Shown here: positions 46,962 to 60,000 of the stretch, in pieces | How the letters are laid out: each line of letters begins with the position of its first letter | How positions within the stretch are numbered: the first letter of the stretch is position 1 | From: Trametopsis cervina | Lineage: Eukaryota; Basidiomycota; Agaricomycetes; Polyporales; Irpicaceae | Reading direction: 5' to 3' | Length of the DNA: 64,000 bases | Assembly: GCA_022385755.1 (NCBI GenBank) | Contig: MU278354.1 | Span: 310,001-374,000 of the forward strand | Made by a program: the position numbers and the translations under genes | The notes under the pieces: generated by a model | What the model was told of the DNA's origin: nothing | Seen by the model: the letters and a program-made list of their open reading frames with translations, nothing else | The model's database searches: none

Positions 46962-49446
46962 TGGTCTTCTCTCAACTTCATCGGACAATAATTTACTTCA
47001 TCCGGCATGACTCGACACTCGACATCACGGTATCAACGTCCTCATTTGCGTGTTCACTAATAAATAGCATTTGTATTCTATCGTGACATACCACTGCATA
47101 GCACTTTCCCGCCATTACCTACAACTTTCGGTTTTATTTTCATCGCGTTTTCGTTCTTTTGTCAGAGCTCGCCGATCGCTCTGCATTCACGGTTATTCGT
47201 CGCATTTACCCTCTCATCGGTTTTCACGCATTTCGCATGGTACTCAGCACATGTTTTTTTGTCCGACATCGCATCACTTATTGGCATTAGAGCTCCTTGT
47301 TAAGTTTCGTTCTTCATCCATGATTCATCCGCACGTGTATTCATACGGCCTCTTGCGAAAGTGTAATTTCGCACGCATTACTTGCCTATCCAATGAAAAT
47401 CAAATGACCCGAAGTGTAAAAAAAGTCGTTCCACTGAGCCCGGGTGGCTTGGAGTGTCAGCTTGGCTCAATTTCACTATCTGTCTTGCGCTTATACCGGT
47501 TTTCCATCGAATGGTCACGACGATTGCCGACGCGGCCGGTGAAAGTTGTCGACATAATTGCCCTGCGCTCGTAGCGGGAAGCTAAAATAGATGGGTGTGA
47601 CGGGATCTCCAAGATTGTTGGGCGACACGAATCTTCGAAAGGGGTATTAGGGCCTCACACGTATATGTGCAACGATGTTTCCTGATATCCAGCGTAGCAC
47701 GAACATGATGGCTGGATAGCCTCCATTCACATGGTGGGCGGTACGTGGCCATCCGAGTGGGGGTGCTCCTGTCCTGACTAGATGAGGCCGACGCAGTGCC
47801 GGCATACACACGTTACGTGCCCCACCGGGGCTTTTGCTGACGGTAACATCGTATTGAATTGGATAAGAAGATGGCGTGCCACTAGTAAGTACTTCGAGCG
47901 CTGTGCTCGAGACCTTAGCCTGCTACGTTATCGCAGGGGATCATAGTAATTAGGAGTCAGTCCGATGCTTGGCCTCGTTTCTACTGACGGTCGCCCAGCC
48001 CCGCAACCACGTAAGACATATCGCCGACCAGGCGGCGGAGCCAATCGTTAGTGCAACGCGAGTAATTGGCCGTCGTCTAGCTGGGAACCAGCAGGAATGC
48101 ACACACCGCAACCACGCGAGATTAGAACACCGCTGGGGAAACTGCAAGCGAGACCTGCGGTGGGATGGACGGCACTTGTCATCAGCGTTATGCATCAGAC
48201 CTCAGGAGGACATGGAACGGAGGGCAGCTTCATCGCATCGGTGGCCATGAGGTGCCGTACAAAGTTGAGTGCGGTGCCAGTGCCACTGTCTTGAGATTAT
48301 CAAAGTTGGGTCGTTCTGTTCTAAGCCTTCCGATCGCAATGGGATGTTGCTCAAGATTTGCCGTGCCTCAAACTTTCATTGTGTGACCTGACATCTGTGT
48401 GCGCGAGTATGTGACCGAACATCAACTAGTTTGGTGTCCACCGCTCGCACGCACAGCTGTTGCTGCGGGAATCCCACTTTTGATTTGTTGTGGCACCAGT
48501 TGCACCTGATGACTTTAGCCAGTTGTGGGCCGACGGAATTCCGGTTGAGCCTACACAATGTCATCCAGGTCCGATGAACTAGCATCCCCCTTGCGGAGAA
48601 GACGTATAAACTTAGCATCGATTGCGGCTTGTATCAGCATGGTCCAGACCACAACTGGCACGCGTGGCTGGTCGTGAGTGATAATCTGTGCTAATTTCAC
48701 CTGTAACGAGCGGCCGTCGCTTGCGATATTTGTATAGGCAGCGGCGGAGTAGATGTCTCAGTTTGCCGCTTTCGCGACCAGTTGCAAAAACTTCATCTTT
48801 GTCGGCGTGTGCGCCGTCCCGCAGGTTTCATACGTCGCTTGTTTGGACGGCCCCATGGACTGAGCTCCAGCTCCAGTGACGAAAGTCTGATATCAGCACT
48901 GCTAGTTGCAGACCGCATAGCTGCGTGGCACCGACGTTGATCATACCGAGACGGTCTTGCTAGTTGGAGACGAACACAGGGTCTGCATGCTGTCCTGACA
49001 GAGAACAACGAGAAGAAGACGTGAGAAATGATCATTACCCTGTCTCCTCCCCATCCCCTTTCCACGAACCATAGTTGTGGGTATACGGAGTACCAGAACC
49101 ACTGAACAGGCCTCGAGTCCACAGAGGTGTCATGAAACGACGTCTGCAATCGCTCTGGGGTCGGAACTTTGGGTGCATCATTGCGTCAAATCCGGCCCGA
49201 TAGAATATGAACTTACGTCGGTGATTAAAAGGTGCTTTGCTGATTTCAGTACTGTGAACGCTCGGGCTAGATTCGGATACGCAAGAGAGACTAAGGTCGC
49301 AACGTCATTTCAAAGACGTACGGTACATGTCCGCAGTATGGTGGAAGATGCTCGAAACGAGCGTGAAGCGGGTCTTTTCTGGACCAGCCAGGGATGGAAA
49401 CTCGGACTTCACGGGCAGCATAAGAGATGGGCAGGGACAGTCGAGC
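46962..49446. other. Gene-poor convergent region
   Basis: This is 2.5 kb between the cyclin stop and the stop of the small minus-strand membrane-protein gene. The T-rich part up to about 47.6 kb, with an open frame 47071-47574, looks like a 3' untranslated region or spacer. No family was recognised elsewhere. Confidence 0.45.
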
Positions 49447-49979
49447 TTAGGTACGAAGGTTCTGCCCATCATGAGCCTCAGATGAGGCCGCCCCTGTCAG
49501 CTGCTGCTGCTCCGAACGCAAACGAGCGAGATTGGTAGCCAGAAAGACTTGTGTGAATTGATAACCAGCAAGAACACCAGTTGCTAGGAAGCAATTGAGA
49601 ATGAGCGTGACAGCCTCTAGAATCATCAGCAGGCAGTTAAGCACATACCTATCCCGCATAAGATCGCCTTGTTCCTGTTGAATCGATAGAACTTAGATCC
49701 TATGATGGCTACAACATACATAAAACAAGTGGGGAATAGTGTCAGCGGCATCTCGTATGTGGGTCCGATAACAGAGCAGCATATTCTGCAGGGGAGCATA
49801 CTGACCGCCAACAAGACCAGACGACAGGCCGGCAAAGATGCCGTCTTTTTGAGCCTCCTGCGAAGAGTAGTAGATCAATGTTGTTCGTCGCGATGCGTCA
49901 GATGGTCATTATCACGTACCCTAGTACATCTTGCTACAGAATCAATAGGAAGACTTGGCTCTGTTTCAGACGTCAACAT
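49447..49979 (-). CDS. Small conserved two-pass membrane protein, 102 aa
   Basis: This gene is recoverable only by joining four short exons (49979-49920, 49857-49806, 49708-49649, 49583-49447), all with phase-compatible GT-AG introns. It encodes MLTSETEPSLPIDSVARCTR, then EAQKDGIFAGLSSGLVG, then AIIGSKFYRFNRNKAILCGI, then ATGVLAGYQFTQVFLATNLA and a charged C-terminus RLRSEQQQLTG ending GQNLRT. Two Gly-rich hydrophobic segments (about residues 24-42 and 53-75) look like paired membrane helices with small-residue packing. I believe similar small proteins occur in other basidiomycetes but know no function. An organelle membrane location is possible. The perfect phase agreement across three introns is the main evidence that it is real. 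Confidence 0.75.
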
Positions 49980-50260
49980 TGTCACTGCTCAAGACGCGCC
50001 TGACGAGGGACGTTGGCCTTCCGGGTGTGGCGGGGGTGACAGGCGCCTGGTCACATTTGATGGAAGTGACGGAGACATGACGCGACGCGTCTGGTCACGC
50101 TCGGTGCCCAACTCTGCCTGCTACTCCCATCATCAGTGCTTGATAAAACAAACGAGAATGTCTGCTCGTAAAAGGAAGTTTCAGACTGAGGTAAAGCCGA
50201 GGTTCGAGGCCATCGTTGGTGCGCAGGCTTCGCTTCGACTCCGCGAACGATTGATTTAAG
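49980..50260. promoter_or_regulatory. Divergent region between the small membrane-protein gene and SPO22
   Basis: The start codons at 49979 (minus) and 50261 (plus) face away across 281 bp. The SPO22 5' end is uncertain, so part of this could be its leader. Confidence 0.4.
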
Positions 50261-53200
50261 ATGATTGCAGACATCCTCATGCAGATCAAACCCAAGCTGA
50301 ACGAGACCAAATGGAGCGCTTCGTCCTCACTGATATCAGACTTGCATAAGCTTGCTACGTTAGCTGAATCGATGGGTCAGCACCGGCTGCGAAGTAACCG
50401 AGATTGGCTTGCGGTGGCTGATACTCTGGATCGCGAGGGTACGTATACGCTCTAGAAAATACCTTTTCTTGCTGCATGCCATACCTCTGCGCAGGAGTCT
50501 ATCTATGGAATACCTCTAGTTCTATCAAGGATGGCGCAGACGATGCCAGTCGTGAGGTTGTTGCCGCATGTAAGTCATGCCTCTGGTATATCTCACGGAA
50601 TCAGATGTTACCATCGTTGTATGCGGGTTTATTATTCATTACACTCCGCAGTGAGGCTGGCAGGCTTTCGCCTAATCGAGGCGGGTTTGGAGCAAAACCC
50701 ATCTATTGACAGTTCGTCCGTTTGGTCCTTGCCCATCACTGTGAGATTGACCTACATACCTGGCTCAAAGCTCTCATCCATGTGTTGCAACTGGCAAGCA
50801 AGTCTGGCGCTAGCCTGTCCGGTACGTACCACGGAGAACCTGTGGGTGCTCACCACTAAGCGGGCTCTAGAGACAGCCCGGCATGATGCTGCTGCAGCAG
50901 TTCTGACTAGCGCAGCGAAGGTGTGATCTATGCAAACACATTCTCTTCATACCAAGTAGTTGAACTATTTTTCTTCGCAGTATGAGGAGCAACTGAGAAC
51001 CATTGATGATCCTGCGCAGCTCTTTCCCCAAGCGAAGTCCCAAGCTATCGTGCTGTATTTATCCTGTAGAATGGAAGCTGTACGTTTCTCACACTCGACT
51101 GCTTCTCGTTCTTAACCCCATCCTAATTGCTAGGCATGGAGAGAGGGCAACAATGCTGTGGCTGAATTCATGCTTCAAAAGATCACCGGTCGGTATTGGC
51201 TATCATGTGGAAAGATTCCGTTTATGATACTTCTGAACCTACAGAAAATGAGCAACGGTTGCGTGCTCTACGGCAGTCAGACGTGAGTTTGGTCGTTCAT
51301 GAGGACGCAAGCTCAAGCCATTCTAGAGAGAATCTCTTGCCTTGAAGTTGCTCGAAATCGGCAAAGCGGTTTTAAGGAACGTGCGCGAGGCTGAACCTTC
51401 GTCTGGGAAGACACAATATCATAGCGCTATTAAATGGCTGCAAAAGGCGTTCTTAGCTGCAGAAACATCTCCTGAAGAGAACGCAGGCTCTCAGGTTCTG
51501 AAGGTACGAGGCGAAACCGTTGAACCTATATCGATAAGCCCCTAACCGGCATACTTGACAGCATTCTATCCTCAGGAGCTTAGGTGCATTGGGATCGGAC
51601 ACCAGGACCACCCAGAACTAGGCTAAACTTCTATGACAGCTCGCGGATATTACTTATCCTCTTCCCACGACCCGGGCAACCTAGATCGGGCTGAGGCAGC
51701 TCTCAACGAGTTGATCAGCACTGTTGACATCAATATTGAGCCTGTAAGCGTTTTCCGACTGCCTATAGTGACATGCCTTCACATGCGTATGTAAGGGTGG
51801 TGTTCAACAACTTCGATGGATGCGGATTGCCATTCTCAAGAAGAGGAATGCAGCGGAGTCTGAATTACTCGATGGTGAGTAAACTCGCTCGCTTACTAGT
51901 ATCGGTGTTAACCCAAATGAATTGTTGGCTGCTCTACCCAGCCTTCAAGTCAATTGTGGATCATATGAGCTTTTCTGACATCGACGTTACTGAGTAAGGC
52001 ATATTTGAAAAGATCGGTTGTTCTTGACGAACGTCTCTAATCCGGCACAGCATCTTGCAGGAACTGAAATTATTGCAGGACCAATAGTGCGTGGCAGTGG
52101 AACCTCGTCGACATTTATTGGCATTTCTAACTATACTCATAGCCCTTTGGTGGCGTCGATTCATCGCTACGGTTTGCAAAAGGCGATTGGTTCCAGCAAC
52201 GACTTGAACACTTCGTGTGTGGACCGCTTGCTCCTTTCGCTACTCTTTCACTGCTCAAAAGATGCAGATCACGCTAGAGCAATGCGGGACATAGAGACCG
52301 CATTTGAATGTATGATTCTTCTTCTGATAGCTTACATGCCGCCGCGTAATACCCATACAGTAGTCAATAGCGCCGAGTCAGACGTTCCCAAGGTTCTCAC
52401 TATGGCTTGCCTAACGGTCGGTCCTTGACGTGTGCTTACTATTCCATATTCATTGATCTGACGGATTTTTCAGCTGCTGTGGCAGTTTGGTGACAGGCAT
52501 TACACTGCAAAACGATGGGCGGAAGCAGCGGACTGGTATCTGTGTGGGACACATCCTGTATTCACCAGTATCGCACGCTCGAGTCACGCGAAGTGTTTCC
52601 GTAAAGCGGCTCTTTGCCACATTCAAAGCAAGGAATATGTGACGGCATCCGCCGTTCTCCGACGTTGTCCGGGTACGGAAGCCGCTACGCACTATGTTGG
52701 TTTGTTATGCGCAGTTCATCGAGGTAATCTCCTGGCCTAATCAGTTGGTCTACATCCATTGATAAGACTTACTTTGTAGGACTAGAACACGAAGGTTATC
52801 ACACTATATCAATGTGCTATTCATAATACCCGCTCATTCTTTATCCATTCTAGCGATTGTGTTGGTCCAGAACATGGTCAAGGCCCCTGATTTCGATACA
52901 AAGATGCTCCTACTGGCCACACAACTGGCAAATGAGAGCAATATGAAAGCGCTCCTGCTCTCTGTCCTGGAAACACTATTAACGGAAACACGGAAGCAGC
53001 CAGGTCACGGTATCCACTACGAAAGCCTCGCATTGATCCGCTGTATCATTCGCCTAGTGGTGAAGCTTATGGGAGAACCTACGGCGGACATGTGCGTCAC
53101 CCTGTTTTTTGCTCCGTTATAACGCTGATAGAATGAACTGTCAAGCCCTAGCCTCGTTCCGACTCTATTGGGACACTTCTCTACAGGTGTGGCACATCTC

Positions 53201-54799
53201 TGTTCTGCTGGGGGTATTAATAATCCGAGACCAGCCAGGGCATTGGTTATGGGAATCTGCAACGGTCACCCAGAGACAATGATTTCCAAGGATCTTTCAT
53301 GGCTATGGCGGACTGCGTACAACTGTGCTGTGCAAGGGTGCATGGATTGGGGAAATGAAGAGGCGGTATCAAGCCTTTTCGACATCTCACGCGAAGTTGG
53401 TTCATTCCATCACCTCTTGAACCATGGTGACCTAATCCGCGACAGCTGCTTGAGCTTTATAACACGTTGGTTCTGACTGAGGCCGACACAGAACTGGATC
53501 TCTATATAGCAACCGCATCATTCGCGGCGGTAGCAGGTAGAGGTGCGCCGTGTTTCCTCCTCACCGGCAGACCTGAGTCTCAAGTACACGGAAGTATTTT
53601 CTCTGAGGAAACGCTGGGAAAGTACCACAGAATCCGATCGCGTAAGTTTCCGAAGCTCGCTGTCACGATGCGAACTCATATATGCCGGGACAGCAAGCTT
53701 TGCTTGTCCGTGTGTCGGAGCAGACTACATCGTGCCTAGAACGGATGAAGAAGCTGTTGCATAATGGTGGTGAGGCTCGCGAGCGTGTCAGTTCCTTTCT
53801 CCGTGCGGTGCTGGTTTTCCATGCGGAAGTTTCGTGTCATCTCAAGAACTGGAAGGATATCATGAACGTGATCAAGGTAGGCCGCTTAATTAATGAGACG
53901 AATCGAGGTTAAGATTCCTGTGCACAGGAGGCTACTGAATTCAATACGACGAACATGGATACTTTGGAGGCCATCGCTGGTATCCTGGTTGGTAGTTTAT
54001 TGCGCTTCGTTTGTATACCCTGACATTGGTCTGTCTCAACAGTGGGTTGAGAAGGAATGTCCAGTACAAGGTCCGTGTGATTTGTTTAATATTTTGTTTC
54101 TTTCGTATCTAACGCGCGCCTCGTAGTCTTGTTCTCAGCACTGGAGGTACCTCGACATCCTGTATACACCGAATGGTATTCGTATTTACCTACGTGACTT
54201 TCACTCTCAGGCTATACTTCATGCGAGCCTTGAACAGGAGACGATGTCTGTCCAAAAATTCTCGAGGTGGCTACGGGCGATATGCACCATCCTTCTCTCG
54301 CGAAATACGGAAGATGACCGTACGAGGGCTATTGGATATGTGGAGCAGGGTATTGTCGTCCTTGAGGAACGCCTGTCTCATCTGGCGGATGAGCATAATG
54401 TGAGTTATATATTGACATCGTTGTACTCTGGTTGGACCACTCTTTGTGATAGCTTTACCCTGAAGACGAACGACAATGGCTTCTCGGCATATCTTACAAT
54501 ACGGGCGTGGAATGCTTCCAGTGACGACATTCCTTTTCCGACTTCACACATGTGTATGCGCACTAAATATTCATATTTTTTGCAGCGCGTCGCGAGCTGA
54601 AGAGGCTAAGAGGTGGTTTGAAGCCGCCACCGTCATATGCCGTTTCATACCTGAAGGAAAGATGCGCTCCGCAAAGGTGTGTCCCAAGATGCCGTTCATA
54701 GTACAGTTGAATAAGAATACTATCAACCAGATTGCTGAGACTTACTCGCACCTACTGGCCCGGTTCAATTTCAGCTCAACTCAACATGCCGACAAATGA
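50261..54799 (+). CDS. SPO22: Meiosis protein Spo22/Zip4-like (TPR)
   Basis: Spo22/Zip4 (TEX11 in animals) is a TPR scaffold of the ZMM group that promotes meiotic crossovers and synapsis. The gene has many short introns over 4.5 kb. The first exon reads MIADILMQIKPKLNETKWSA to RLRSNRDWLAVADTLDREG. Later coding blocks include ARGYYLSSSHDPGNLDRAEA, RWMRIAILKKRNAAESELLD, LLWQFGDRHYTAKRWAEAAD, WYLCGTHPVF, IAIVLVQNMVKAPDFDTKML, LLATQLANESNMKALLLSVL, and WLLGISYNTGVECFHASRAE leading into EAKRWFEAATVICRFIPEGK. The gene ends FNFSSTQHADK. The repeated helical pairs and the late SYNTGVEC motif fit the SPO22 domain. The start codon and several middle exon borders are not proven. It should be expressed mainly in meiotic (fruit-body) tissue. 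Confidence 0.82.
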
Positions 54800-56050
54800 A
54801 CTATTATGAACCCTCTACGGCTGTTGTGCTCGCCTCTGTTTTGCTCTAGCTCTGCGCTCTTGGGAAACTTAACCTGCATTCTAAAGTCTTGTGGTCCTAT
54901 ACGATATCAAACTCTTGACGTCTGTGCCTATGTCTGTGGCTTGTCCTCTGATGACACTTGGTTCTCCGTAATACTATCTGGCCTTTTGGACGATCCTGCG
55001 TGTTTGCAACGATGGCGACTTTTATATTTAGCCTTCATCGGTCAGACTACAATTTCAGCTCGATCTATCATCAAAATGTGAGTATTTGGAATGTATCAAT
55101 ACCAATTATGAAGAGAGATTTGTCCTCAGATGAACAGCATCTGTGATTTAAAAAGAGCCCAGTGCAAATTCGGGAGTGCACCTTTCAGCGACGCTGCATT
55201 CCTCAACCCTTGGCGAATATTGATACAGGTACAAGGCGGTTATCCGGATTCCGTAGAAACGTGGTCAGGGGCATATTGAGCGAAGTCTAGGCAGACTACT
55301 TTCGTATTGAACTCATCCTTTAGCAATCTGCGGTTGAGAAGATTCGATCCGAGGGCTGGGCTGTTCAAGTTGAATCTGCTACATCTGGCATCGTCAACGT
55401 CGAGGATCGTGCGGCGATGCAGGCACGAAAGTCATGTGCTCCAATATAGTTGAGTCCGCAGCGAACTTTCCCGCCAAAATATATGATTGACTAGCATACC
55501 TTTGCGAAGGACGATTCCACGGATTTGAATATACGGCCGGCGTCCTGGGCGACTAGAATACATATCTCAACAATGGACCATACTTGGCGCATATGTCTGC
55601 CAGGGTGTACCATTCGAGCCGACTCCCCATGGGCCCACTCCGTAGAAATAGCCCCCAAGTGCACGACTTCGGTGAGCACGATCGTCAGCTTCTTAAGATT
55701 CTACTAGAGGGATGTGTTTTCAGCAATAGACCGAATGACGACCATCTTCATACTTCGCCTAATGTAAATATCATCAATGAATAGCACGTAATGAGCGCAC
55801 TGCGAACGTTCGAGGTATCAGGATGATGGCGGCCATGATGTCTAAGGGTACGCATCAACTCTGCAATCCGTCGCGGCTTTGCATGCCCGCTGTGAATGTA
55901 CTAACGGCCATTGACCCGGACAATAACATTCTGAACATGCTCGGGACCTGCAAGTCATTTAGCAGCGGGCAAGAGCTCCGCCGTGGGCATACCTTTCTTC
56001 ACACCATGGGCGCGAAGAGCGCTGTGATCGTTCTGGGGGAGTGCTTTGTG
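54800..56050. other. Intergenic, nothing recognised
   Basis: This is 1.25 kb between Spo22 and the small secreted protein. Short frames on both strands have no family features. The right part is the upstream region of the secreted-protein gene. Confidence 0.45.
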
Positions 56051-56058
56051 TATATAAG
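56051..56058 (+). promoter_or_regulatory. TATA box of the cysteine-rich protein gene
   Basis: TATATAAG lies 70 bp before the start codon at 56121. Confidence 0.55.
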
Positions 56059-56120
56059 ACAAGGAGATTCAAGCCTCCTGTCTCCATAGCGCATCTGGCT
56101 AAACGAAGACACAGGTCCTT

Positions 56121-56445
56121 ATGAAGCTCGCACTACTCCTCCCGGTCTTACTTTCTGTGGTTACCTACGCTTTGGCATCCTGTCCTATCGGTGACTGTGA
56201 TTGTCAGTCACCGACTGGCTGCCCTGGTCAGTGCATCCAAAGCACAAACACGTGAGTCCCTCCTTCACGCTCATTAGTACCTCCAGTAACTGAGCGACGG
56301 ACTGTCGTGTAGTGGCCCGCTTTGCGCAGGCTATTGCGGCGATGCAGGAGCTCAGCCGTGCGCGGCGTGCGCAGGCCAAGGAAATAATCAGCAGAACTGT
56401 CTTTTCGATGCTTCGGGCACAGTCTGTTCCCTCATCACTGAATGA
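56121..56445 (+). CDS. Small secreted cysteine-rich protein, 87 aa
   Basis: The two-exon model (56121-56251 and 56313-56445, with a 61-nt GT-AG intron) gives 87 residues. Residues 1-19, MKLALLLPVLLSVVTYALA, form a typical signal peptide. The mature part of about 68 residues has 11 cysteines. The first exon gives CPIGDCDCQ and GCPGQC; the second gives LCAGYC, PCAACAGQGNNQQNC and VCSLITE. The odd count leaves one cysteine unpaired, or paired between chains. The pattern is not that of a hydrophobin (no CC doublets). The size, a well-placed TATA box and the cysteine spacing resemble fungal effector-like or antimicrobial small secreted proteins, but no function can be assigned. The phase-exact intron supports the model. 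Confidence 0.75.
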
Positions 56446-57012
56446 TGCCGCCGATACCTGAGATGCGGGTGAGTAGATAGCTAGTTCGTCTGTCTGTGTA
56501 TAACCGCTGACTTGCATCGGGTGTAACATTTGCACACCTCGTGTGGACTTACGTAGTTGCACCTGTACTCTCTAATATAAGCCAAGTTTATATGTATCTA
56601 TCTCATGTCGACACTTCAATGCAAGTTGCATTTCGTCTACGCGGATAGGAACGTATGGGTCGCTCAAGGAGCTTCCCCCACCTCATACTAGTCTTTCTGT
56701 TACCAAGCTATTTAGTCTTATATTTTTAATCTCATACGAGGGCTCTCATACAAGGGCTCACTGTCTGGCACACGACAGCTGCTCTATATATCACTTACGT
56801 CAAGGAGCACTACGATAGCTTGATGATTCGGATACCTCCGAAATGGGCGCTTGAATTGGTCAGTACGCTTGTAAGAGTCGAAGGTTCAAGCAGAGCTACT
56901 TGCATCCAGACGTTCTCGAGTGACGACCGGCCCAAACGTATCGTACGTTACAAGACAGCTTCGCTACTGTTTATCTGTCTTAAGTGACCGCCCTGAAACG
57001 GGTCTGCTTAGG
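56446..57012. other. UBR1 upstream region
   Basis: This lies between the secreted-protein gene and UBR1 on the same strand. A possible upstream in-frame ATG for UBR1 occurs at 56920 (93 bases before the chosen start); that extension looks poorly coding. No gene was recognised. Confidence 0.45.
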
Positions 57013-60000
57013 ATGTCCGGTCTGTCGTCATTCTTTCCATCCAAGCTGCTAGGATCCATGCATCCGCGCGATCGCTCGTCTGCCGAACCTCTTGCTCGGC
57101 TTCGTTTCGCTCTCGACACGATGCCGGGGTCCAGAAAGTATGTCTTTACACCTGCAACGCGTGCAGAGATCCTGTCAGAGTTGTACGACGCTTTCTGGGG
57201 GCCGTATGCCCACCTCTTTCTCCTCAACTCGAACTCCAGCCTACCCCTACATGCGCTGCTCAGCGAGGTACAAATCCGTATGGGAGCATCAAAGGAGGCC
57301 CTCGTAGTACCAGGAAGACCTTGCGGAACGCTGTTTAAGAAGGGGGAGGCATGCTTCCGTTGCAAGTACGTCAGAATATCTGTTATTCCCGTGTTCGTCA
57401 CCTTACGGTGAAACAGGGATTGCGCCCTGGACGAGAGCTGCGTACTCTGCTTCAGATGTTTCGAGGCCACGGACCATACGAACCATAACGTCAGCTTCTT
57501 CATTGCTCAACAGTCGGGTGGCTCCTGCGACTGCGGCGACTTTGAAGCCTGGAGACATACTATCAATTGTCCCCATCACCCACCGTCACAGGAAATCGCT
57601 GATTATATCAGCTCATTCATTGCGAAGAATATTCCAGCTACACCCAAAGTTATCCCCAAAGTCATTCCTGGCTCAGAGGTACCTCCCGTCAGGAACTACC
57701 CGGGGCGGATGGCCGTCCCTCAAGAATTACACGAATCTATGGCCAGGACTATTGGATATGCCGTCGATTACGTGCTAGATACGCTCGACTTTTCACCGGA
57801 AGTCACCGCTGCTCCTCTGAGCGAGGAGATGCTCTGGAAGCAGCCGTCCGGTGATCCTATGATGATGAAAGATCAGTTCTGTGTGGTGCTATGGAACGAC
57901 GACAAACATTCCTTCGCAGAAGTAATCCAGTTGTTGCAGGATCTGACCGGCCGTACCAGAGAGGAGGCATCCGAGGTCGCAAACAAAATAGACGAACAGG
58001 GCCGAGACATAATCGAAATGAACAGTAATATCCCTCGGCTGCTTGACATAGGCCAAACCATATCGCAGATCGAGTTAGGGGTCACCGTTCGACGTGCATA
58101 CGACACTTTCCGCGAACAGGTCAGCGCAGTAATCATTGAGTGGCTATTGGATTTGGTGCGGTGCTGCCTCGGATCCGACCAGATCATTCTACGCGAAATC
58201 ATTGCCGCCGAATTATTGTCTCCTCGGAGACAAACATATCCACGCGGCTTTACGGATTCCAGTCCCATTGTGGCGGATGTCAGTGATCCTGCAAGAATCG
58301 ACTGGCTTTTGTTGTATCACACCAAGCTGTGGAAGAAACCAAGGCTCGACCTGAAGGAGGTCTACGCATCGTTAATAACGCTTAGCCATGCGCATAAGCT
58401 CGCAATCGGTAAGCTGCGAAGCACAATGCCTCCTGCGACGCTGATCATGTCCCAGCCTCGCATTTTGCGAATGTTTACAGCAGAGTCATTGATGCATATC
58501 TGCTCACTGATCGTGAGGCTGAGACGTCTATCAAATATTTCGCTTTGCAGCTATTCACAGTCCCGTCCGTTTCTCTCTACCTGGTCCGACACCAGAACAT
58601 CGTATCACGACTGCTCTCAATCATCACTGCATTCTTTACGAACCAAATACAAGACAATAGGATAGTCTACCCACCCAATCCCCAGGCCGACGTCGACGTC
58701 GACACTTTCCCCTTCAAGTCGAAGCGTTTTATGACCATATTCAGTGACTTGCGTAATCTATGTCACAACGAGCCTGTCCAGCAACTGATAGCCCACAACC
58801 GCGAATTCATCGTTCAATTCGCACGGACATGTCAGCTTTTCATGTGCGTCAACCCCAACAAACGCGCCGCATCCAGCCACGTTGAATACGAGACCGACGT
58901 ATGGATAAGCGTGTTCAATGTGACATTGTCATTGTCCCGAGTTATCAAGGTCTATGGAGAGGCATTCTCTCGATCCACAGTCGCCGAACTTGTCTCCGCA
59001 ATAACAACGGTCATGCATCAAATCCTGATGGTCTCCGCGGTGCACAACGAGGGTAGGGACTCGTCGAGATTCCCTCGCGTATCGTTCCATCACGTGGCTT
59101 TTGGCGACACAGCTTATGAAGTTGTCGACTTTGAAGTAATGGAAGGCTGGGTCAGTTTCCATCATTCATTGCAGTGGTTGCTGGCGGAACTATTCAAGCA
59201 CGTGGACATCCTTGATGATGCGATGTTGCAAGAGGTAGGGGCAAGCAGTTTAAGGGAGGTTTGCTTGCGCAATGCGAGCGTCCAGGCAATACAAACCATT
59301 GTAGATTTTCCTTTGCGAGGTTGGTCCTCTCCCCTCTTATTTTAGCTCAAAGGAATAGTCACTGACTCCATACTAGTGATTGCCATGGTTGCCCAAATCC
59401 GCGCAGGCCTGTGGGTCCGTAACGGGTTTGCTATTAGGGGGCAAGTAATGCACTATCGTGACTTCATGTTACGCGAATTGTGCTACGACCAAGACCTTTT
59501 CATCCTACAAACAGCTCTGGTCATCTTGGATCCGAACACTGTCATTGTGACTATGCTCGATCGTTTCTCGCTGGCGGGTTACTTCGCGGGTGCAACGCTA
59601 CACCACGTATACGACAACACACAATTGGCAAACATGGTGGAGGAGTTCCTTTACGTCTTGATCACTATCCTCACCGAACGCGCGAACGCGACGAAGATGC
59701 CTCTGCCTCAAGCCGTGCGGCGAGAGATTGTGCATGCTTTGGCGTTGGGCCCTTGTACCTATACTGAACTCATTAAGCGTGTCGCTGAGCGGAAATCGGA
59801 GGATATCTGTTTTGATGGCGTTCTAAAGGAAGTGGCGAACTTCAAACCTCCCGAATCTACCTCGGACTCTGGTCTCTACGAACTGAAGGATGAGGCTTTC
59901 GACGAAGTTAACCCCTTCTTCTACCATCACACCCGAAACAAGCGCGAGGAGGTTGAGTTGGTTTTGCGCAACCGTTTGAAGAAGAAGGCTGGAATCGACG

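Noticed and set aside
47071..47574. 167-codon plus-strand frame
   Set aside because: Directly after the cyclin stop, T-rich, no motif; best explained as 3' untranslated or spacer sequence.
50159..50259. Possible upstream coding exon of Spo22 starting MSARKRKFQTEV
   Set aside because: The frame stops just before 50261 and no donor joins it to the first Spo22 exon.
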